From Apodemus sylvaticus (taxonomy: Eukaryota; Chordata; Mammalia; Rodentia; Muridae), in NCBI RefSeq assembly GCF_947179515.1, contig NC_067477.1, positions 130,932,465 to 130,996,464 of the forward strand: a DNA stretch of 64,000 bases, written 5' to 3'. Below are positions 57,463-64,000 of this stretch, one piece after another (positions within the stretch are counted from its first letter, which is position 1; each line of letters starts with the position of its first letter). Under the pieces are notes generated by a model. It was not told the DNA's origin and did no database searches. It was given only the letters and a program-made list of their open reading frames with translations. Both the position numbers and the translations under genes were made by a program.

Positions 57463-58029
57463 TTTATTTTTTTATTGGATATATTCTTTGTTTACATTTC
57501 AAATGATCTCCCCTTTCTTGGTGCCCCCCTGAAAGTCCCATAAGCCCTCTTCCTTCCCCCTGCTCCCCAATCAACCCAATCCCACTTCCCTGTCCTGGTA
57601 TTCCCTTATACTGCTGCATCAAGTCTTTCCAGGACCACGAGGTCTCTCCTCCCTTTGATGTCCAACAGGCCATCCTCTGCTGCCTATGTGTCTGGAGCCA
57701 TGGGTAATACCATGTGTACTATCTGGTTGATGGTTTTGTCCCTGGGAGCTCTGGGAATAGTGGAGGGCTCATATTGTTGTTCCTCCTATGGCACTGCAAA
57801 TCCCTTTAGCTCTTTGGGTCCTTTCTCTAGCTCCCACATTGGGGACCCTCTGCTCAGTTCAATGGCTGGCTGAGAGTCTCCCCCTACGTATTTGTTACAC
57901 ACTAGCAGAGCCTCCCATGTGACAGCTATATCCGGCTCTAGTCAGCAAGTACTTGTGGGCATCAATAATAGTGTCTGGGTTTTGTAACTCTATATGGAAT
58001 GGATCTCTAGGTGGGGCAGTCTCTAAGCC
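57463..58029 (-). mobile_element. L1 3' UTR, minus strand
   Basis: TTTTTTTATTGGATATATTC, ATTTACATTTCAAATG, then antisense 3' UTR through CTGGAGCCATGGGTAATACC to CTATATGGAATGGATCTCTAG; the sense version is at 44760-45320. Confidence 0.85.
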
Positions 58030-60164
58030 TATTCATTTTAATTACTCCATGAATGTTGCAGAAGATAGCTATGGAGCCACACTCTGCACCACTGGGAAAG
58101 AAGTCTCTAGACACTTGTAGACAATGGGAGAACATTGCCAGTGAAGACTAGCAGATCGTGCTTTCGAATGTTTAGGCCTCTAGAATCCCTATGGTTTGAT
58201 TCCATTAACAACTGTATCATTGAAGAAATTCATTGCTTGCCAATATTTTAGTAATTATTAATAGAATTCTATACCCATGCTGGTTCCAAAATACAACAAC
58301 CATGCACAGTACTTCCTGGGATTCCTGATTGTTTTAAAAAAAAAAAAAAAGTAAAATGCCCTCTCTATTTTCTTGCTTTGAAGGACATTTAACCATATCA
58401 AGCATCTTGGTCTCCACATCTGTAAAACAGGGATGACAAGAATACCCAAGTTTCTTAATAACTTTATAGCTTTCTGGGCTCAGATGATCCTTTGCTGTGG
58501 AGACTGTCCTACATACTACAGGATTTTCGGTATCATCCCACAACTCCAACAACCCTATTCTAGTAGCAGCTCCCTTTTGCCCAGTTATGATCTTCAGAAT
58601 GACTCTATGTATTGCCAGAAGTCCACCTTAAGGGAGAGAGGTCACCCTTGTCTAAGAACCCACTGAGGCAGAGAAATAAAGGAGGCAAGATATAAAGTTC
58701 TTCACCCTGATCCAGGCACACAGGATAAGCTCCCTGCCCTGACTCGGGACAAGGCAGTGTGTTCTATAGCAGAGGAGTTGCTGGCAAGAAAGCTTGCCTT
58801 TCTGAGCCACCTCCCTCCTTCAAAGGCCTTGGTGAGAGAGTCCAGGTGGCAGAGACCACCTGAAAAGCATAAGCACGTCCATTATTATCTCCCCCTCTTC
58901 TCTATTGACTGGTACAAGCAATTTGTTAGAAAGTAGACTTTATTACCCCCCTTCAATACTTGAATATCTGCCCAGCCAAAGACATTATACACTATAGAGA
59001 ATATTTTTATGGGAGTTTTACAAACAATAAAAATAACCCATCTGGCCTCACCCTTTTAATCTTTGCTTAGAGGCCATTTTATTATAGCATGGAAATTCTG
59101 GCTTCCCTACTGCGCAGAAGAACACTACTGCATCTCCTTAACCCTTCCGTGCCCAGCACTGTTCTGCTGTTCCTCAATTAGTAAAAGCGGTGCTTGTGTT
59201 AACTGACAGCTCCCAAGAGATGGGTGTGAGTGGTGGTTGTCAGTATCCCAGACCTGACCTTCTGCTCCAACTCCACTGCCCCCTTCCACTGTAGAAATCT
59301 AGACGTGAGAAATAACGGTTTCTCTTGTTTGGTTCTTTTTTCTGACTAAAGGTTCACTCAACCTTATACATGATGTTGCCTTGGCCCCTAATCATCCCAG
59401 TGTTTCTCATTTGAAGGAGCTTAGAGGTTTTGCTGGTAGACTCTTAAAATGAGGCACTACATACCACCCTGCTTGGGTGATCCTATCCAAGAGTTAGTGG
59501 ACCTGTAATACAGCCCATAATAAGCTGTCTGTTCAGTAGTCTCAAAGACTCCTAAGCTTTAGGAAAAGTAAGATCTCAGGTCTTTTCATGCAAATGCTCA
59601 CCTATAGTATCTTCTCCTACCCTCTCTACCCTCTGTAATCTTGGGTCATATTTTAAACTAGGACATATAACTGTCTATTTATCCATTCCATTTCAAACCT
59701 CAGCACCTTAAACAAAGACCAGGATATTGAGACAACTTTGAGCCTCTAAGTCAATCTTCAGTTACTCCTCCTTCCCCCAACTTTTCTCAGTCTTTAACCC
59801 CTCTTAAATTGTGACTGAATTAATTCCTATCATCATCAAAAGCAGGGTGAGTAAATCACAGTCCGGCCACAATCTGCCTTTCTAAACAAGATGTTTTGGA
59901 AGACGGTCATGCTCATTTGTTTATGTTTTATCAGCACAGCTTTCCTAACACCACAGAGACCATTAATTGGGCGTAGATCAGAAATATCTACCATCTGGCC
60001 CTTTACAGAGAATGTTTACCAAAACCCCCAAACTAAACCTTGGTGCATACAGAGCCTAAGTCTGGTTGCTATGGGTTTTCTGCTTGTTCTAAAGTCACTA
60101 AGCAGTATGTCTAGAAATTGTGGCTCACAACGTTTTGAACTCATGTAAAAAAAAAATATGGGAT
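58030..60164. other. Unassigned intergenic sequence
   Basis: An A15 run lies at 58336-58350. A MIR-like stretch in reverse (CTCCACATCTGTAAAACAGG, 58411-58430) may extend over 58385-58470. The 85-codon plus frame 59891-60148 is unrecognised. Confidence 0.45.
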
Positions 60165-60684
60165 CGTTCAAAGCAGCATCTTCTTGCAGTAGATCATAAT
60201 GAATAGAGATCCATGACTAGACAGTGTACAGAGAGTGAGAGACTTTGGAGCACCCACCCCTAAATGGGACATCTTCATCCTTTCTCCTCAAGGCTCAGGG
60301 ATCTATGCCAAAGAGGAGATGCTAGATGGCTCCAAGTAAATAGTGTTTTCTAACGCTCTAACAGGTCTGATGCACCAGAGAACTGACAGAGAATGTAGCA
60401 GCATCTTAGGACCTGCCCAGGTTCAAGCCAGATGAGGTTCCAGCCCTGGGAGGGGAAGTGGATGATCAGTCCCACCCCTAATCAAGAAGCTATTTGCAGT
60501 TGGCAAAGTGAAGAACAGTTTTCTCCAATGGAGTTTCACTGAGCATAACAAGCAGTCTCCAGGCCCCATGCCCAGGAGTAGTTGGCCAACACAAAACAAC
60601 TCCATGTTTGGAGGCTGGTAATTTGTTTGCTTTGCTTTTTTGTCTTGTTGGGTTTCATTTGTGTGTTTCAATTTTTCTTTTTGG

Positions 60685-60737
<53 letters not shown>

Positions 60738-60840
60738 GGTAGGTAGGTAGGTAGGTAGGTAGGTGGGGAGGATCTGGAAGAACTTGGAAGAGGGGGAGAA
60801 AACATGATCAAAATATATTAAATAAAGAATTTTTAAATGA
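60165..60840 (+). mobile_element. Lx-type L1 3' UTR, plus strand
   Basis: GAGAGTGAGAGACTTTGGAG, CTAAATGGGACATCTTCATC, AGAAGCTATTTGCAGTTGG, TTCTCCAATGGAGTTTCACTG and GGAGTAGTTGGCCAACAC are in the Lx order. It ends ATATATTAAATAAAGAATTT. The same family lies antisense at 33125-34500. Confidence 0.8.
60687..60765. repeat. (GT)n followed by (GTAG)n
   Basis: 48 bp of GT then about 28 bp of TAGG, grown inside the GGGTGGGTAGG-like end of the Lx UTR. Confidence 0.95.
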
Positions 60841-61814
60841 AATACAAATAAATAAATGTGATCATCTCTAGGGGGCTGCTCAGAATTCAAGATATACTCC
60901 ATTCTTGGTGTGGTTTGATTCTAACAGTCCCATCAAAGGAAGGAGAATTAATTAGTTAATTGTTAATCATCTGATTCAAAATCTGCTCATTTAAGTATAA
61001 GGGGAAGGGATGGAAGTAAATTCTGAAGGAAGAGTAGAAAGCTAGAGACAAATTGATGCTCAGAAGCAGCCAGAGTCCCAGGACCAGAAAGGTTTCTGCA
61101 GAAACGAATGGACTTGTCCCAGAGGAAACTAATTATTCCAACTCAATGTGGGCCTGGATATGTGGAGATAGGATGTGGCTCCCAAGGGCAAAAAACTTGA
61201 AAAGTTGCCCTGGTCACTACTTGAAACGAGGCTTCCTCTTTGTTGGACTTGTAGACGGTGGTTACTTATTAAACCTGATAGTGTATTAGATTCCAGCATC
61301 ACTGTATGGAAATTAATTCCCACAGCCCTGAATCCAGAGAACTTGTGGCCATTTGTCATCTTTTAAACTCTGGAACATTCTCTTACATCCAATGAACAGT
61401 TCTCCCAGATGCTTCCAAGACCAACAGCAATTAGCTGTCTAAATTATGCAATGTAGAATCAACTGTTCAAATGAGAAACTATATACGCATTTGAACACAT
61501 GGAGACACTAAACTGCTATTAACAAATGCTGAGCATAGGAGCAAGTGGAGATGGGTCATTTGCTGGAGAGAGGACATTACGAGTTGTTCAGAGAGCTGGG
61601 GTTGGGATCTGGCAACCTTGGATTACAATCGTCACAGGTGATAGTGTCTGTTGCTGAGACCAACACTAAGGCCAAAAGCAACTCACAAGAGAGAAGCATT
61701 CGTTTCATCGTACATTTCATGTTCCATCACCTAAGAATGTCAGGCAGCAACTCAAGGCAGGAACCTGAAGGCAGGAACTGAAGCAGTGACTACAGAGGAG
61801 TGCTGCTCACTGCC
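60841..61814. other. Unassigned intergenic sequence
   Basis: Overlapping 63-78 codon frames on both strands at 61053-61366; no recognisable domain. Confidence 0.5.
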
Positions 61815-62134
61815 TGTCTTAGGGTTTTACTGTTGTGAGCAGATACCATGACCAAGGCAACTCTTATAAGGACAACATTTAATTGGGACTGGCTTACAGG
61901 TTCAGAGGCTCAGTGCATCATCATTAAGACAGGAACATGGCAGCATCCAGGCAGGCATGGTACAGGAAAAACTGAGAGTTCTGCGTCTTCATCTAAAGGC
62001 TACTAGCAGAATACTGCTTCCAGGCAGCTAGGATGAGGGTCTTAAAGCCCACACCCACAGTGACACACCTACTCCAACAGGCCACACTTTCTAATAGTGC
62101 CACTCCCTGGGCAGAGTATATGCAAGCCATCACA
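61815..62134 (-). repeat. Old rodent interspersed repeat (copy 5 of 5)
   Basis: Same family and orientation as 18851-19168: TGTCTTAGGGTTTTACTG, CAAGGCAACTCTTATAAGGA, GCAGCATCCAGGCAGGCATG, CTTAAAGCCCACACCCACAG. Confidence 0.7.
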
Positions 62135-62277
62135 CTGACTTGCTTTCCAAGGCATGCTTAGCCTGCTTATATAGCCCAAGACCACTTTCCCCAGCAAGTA
62201 GTACCACCTACCATGAGCTAAACCTTAATCATTAAGTAAGGAAATGCCTCACAGACTTTTGAGCAGGCCAATCGTAG

Positions 62278-62279
<2 letters not shown>

Positions 62280-62317
<38 letters not shown>
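62280..62317. repeat. (CA)n microsatellite
   Basis: Pure CA run. Confidence 0.95.
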
Positions 62318-62319
<2 letters not shown>

Positions 62320-62394
62320 CCAATTGGGATTCCTTCTTCCCAAATGATCCTAGCTTGTCTCAAACTGAAAAAATAAAATAAAATTTAACCATCA

Positions 62395-62605
62395 TATTTT
62401 CCAAGCCTTGGTTCATTCACCTGAAAAATGGAAATACTAGCAATTTTCCATTAGAGGAACTACATAGGGGTAAATTTATATCATGGTATCATATATATCA
62501 TTATATCATAAAACATCATTTAACCCTATGTTTTAGAGAGAGAGAGAGAGAATGCATGGTACCTGGAGCCCAGTAAGCACTCAGGAAACATTAAAATTCT
62601 AGTGA
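62395..62605 (-). repeat. MIR SINE remnant, minus strand
   Basis: CTTGGTTCATTCACCTGAAAA and GGAAATACTAGCA, then GTACCTGGAGCCCAGTAAGC and CTCAGGAAACATTAAAATTC, follow the reverse MIR order. TA- and GA-rich inserts lie between the two halves. Confidence 0.55.
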
Positions 62606-63253
62606 TTTCTGAGATAATTCCCCAACTACTCCTCTTCGTATAACATTGAAATTGCACGCTTCACTTAACAGATGAGAACATGCAGGTATAAGAATGTCTC
62701 AGTTTTCCCACAGCAAGATTCAGGGGGTGTGGTGCTGATATGGAAAGAATGTTCTCAGTCCGCTGCCTACCAGCGATACGCCCATCAAAGACACTGCCAC
62801 CGTAAAAGAGGCAGTTGCCTCTGTTTTATTATTTTTCCAAATAAAACTCAGCCATGTTGAACCTGAGCACCAGCTGCACAGGCACTCCACGTCCTCTGGC
62901 CTTCTGGGCTTCACACTAGCCTGAAGCTTATTCTGTCCTATGGGGACACAGAGGGTTAAGGGCACCAGGGACTCAGGGTCCTTCTCCTTGGCTCTCCTAC
63001 CTCCTATGGTCCTTGAGCCAGACTTCACACCAACCAAAAACTTGCTAGTACTTCAAATTCTCAGAGCCCACCCCAAGCTCACTGAACCAGGAGCTGTGCA
63101 TAAGGCTAGGCATCGAAAGTTTAACAAGCCTCTTCAACATCGCCCTTTCCATGTCTAGCCTGTGGAATCTCAAAATGGAAGAAATAAAAGACAAATTATG
63201 CTACTAAATACAAAACTAGACTTGGGGGCCTCTGGAGCCTGCCGCGGACACTG
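62606..63253. other. Unassigned intergenic sequence
   Basis: The 105-codon minus frame 62720-63037 has no recognisable domain. Confidence 0.5.
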
Positions 63254-63400
63254 AGGGGATAGCTCAGATGTTCATGTGCTTGCTGTTCATGTGCTTGCTG
63301 TGCACTGAATTTAATCCCCAGGGACCATGTAAGAAGCCAGGCATGGTAAGGCAACCTTGTAATCTGAGCACTGGGTAAACAGAAACAGGTTGATCTTTCT
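63254..63400 (+). repeat. B4-like SINE with a duplicated head segment
   Basis: AGGGGATAGCTCAGATGTTC...TTTAATCCCCAGGGACC then GAAGCCAGGCATGGTAAGGC. A 15-bp unit TGTTCATGTGCTTGC is repeated directly at 63269-63283 and 63284-63298, inside the promoter region of the SINE. Confidence 0.6.
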
Positions 63401-63489
63401 TAGTTTGCTTGAACACTGGGACCTGAGTCCCTGTAAGCTGTTCTTTGTCAAAAACAAAGTTGGGGTAGGGTATGGTGATCAGCAAGATG

Positions 63490-63680
63490 TCCCTGTAGGT
63501 AATGGTGCTGACTGTCGAGGTTAGTCCCCAGAGCCTACGTGGTAGGACGTAAGAATCAACTCTGGAAAGTGGGAGAGGAGGTGGGGGTGAAGAGATGGTT
63601 CCTGAAGAGTCACAGCCAAGATAAACTGTTGGCTTCCACATACATGTCCATGCATGTAACACACACACACAGAGAAAGAG
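63490..63680 (+). repeat. B3-like SINE
   Basis: GTAGGTAATGGTGCTGACTG, AGGTTAGTCCCCAGAGCC and TACGTGGTAGGACG, later GGCTTCCACATACATGTCC and a CACACA/GAGAAAGA tail. Confidence 0.55.
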
Positions 63681-64000
63681 AGAGAAAGAGGGGGGAACCA
63701 CATTCAGGGAGCCTTTGCTCCTTACATGAGAACGTCCGCATCCCCATCATCTCAGGCCGCATTCATTTCCCTTGGCTCTGTGACACCTCTAGCTGACTTC
63801 TTCCGTCCCCTAAATATTTAGCTTTCTCAAGTCAATCCTCCAAAGGATGATCTTGTTATGTCAGTCACTCCAGGTCTCTTTCCTTTACTTCCCCAAAATC
63901 CTTTGACTGAGGGGGAGAGGGAGTGAGCCAGCAGGAGCAGAGCAGGCCACCCTGAACCAAGTCCTCTGTGGCCCCAGTCTCCCGCCCCACCCCACCAACT
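63681..64000. other. Unassigned sequence at the window edge
   Basis: Becomes G+C-richer after 63900 (GGGGGAGAGGGAGTGAGCC) but without CpG enrichment; no exon can be supported. Confidence 0.4.

Overview
This window is non-coding, repeat-dense DNA from a murid rodent, most probably Rattus. The basis is the shared 3' UTR text of the many L1 fragments (rat-type L1 ending in a short A-rich tail), older Lx-type L1 3' UTRs, B1/B3/B4 SINEs, rodent URR1 hAT transposons and abundant (CA)n arrays. The species call rests on remembered family resemblance and was not searched. I found no reading frame that looks like a cellular gene. Long open frames belong to retroelements or are artefacts of simple repeats.

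The main structured object is a complete but defective class I (gammaretrovirus-like) provirus on the minus strand, 20313-29381. It has two LTRs (28916-29377 and 20317-20761), a 4-bp target duplication GGAC on both sides, a proline-tRNA type primer binding site, a probable splice donor, gag, pro-pol and env. It is broken in every gene: the protease DTG is DMG, a catalytic integrase Asp is Tyr, an L1 fragment sits in integrase, a (TC)n array and an A21 tract have expanded inside gag and pol, and env has a nonsense codon, frameshifts and a lost CXXC cysteine. Two parts are unusually readable: an upstream in-frame gag extension that resembles the glycosylated-Gag leader, and the env TM ectodomain.

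Region by region: 1-9 kb holds old rodent repeats, one LTR-like repeat and (CA)n. 9.2-9.5 kb is a purine GGA tract. 9.9-11.2 kb is an old L1. 12.6-13.4 kb is a GC-rich fragment abutting a minus-strand L1 3' end. 15-19 kb has B4 and B1 SINEs and (TA)n. 20.3-29.4 kb is the provirus. 30.5-35.8 kb carries SINEs, a URR1 element with an 8-bp target duplication, and minus-strand L1/Lx 3' ends. 37.7-38.3 kb has GATA and alternating GT/GC/CA tracts. 39.9-45.3 kb is a 5'-truncated plus-strand L1 with a younger L1 nested in it. 46-54 kb has several L1 3' ends, including a 5'-inverted (twin-primed) copy and one that landed in the terminal repeat of a URR1. 55-57.4 kb holds a CA/TG hairpin, two copies of an unassigned repeat and a 350-bp strictly alternating purine-pyrimidine tract. 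57.5-64 kb has L1/Lx 3' ends, an old rodent repeat, MIR and B3/B4 SINE remnants.

Nothing here amounts to a new multi-gene system. The observations worth checking are the provirus architecture, the nested retrotransposition events with readable target duplications, the extreme alternating purine-pyrimidine tract and the unassigned paired repeat.
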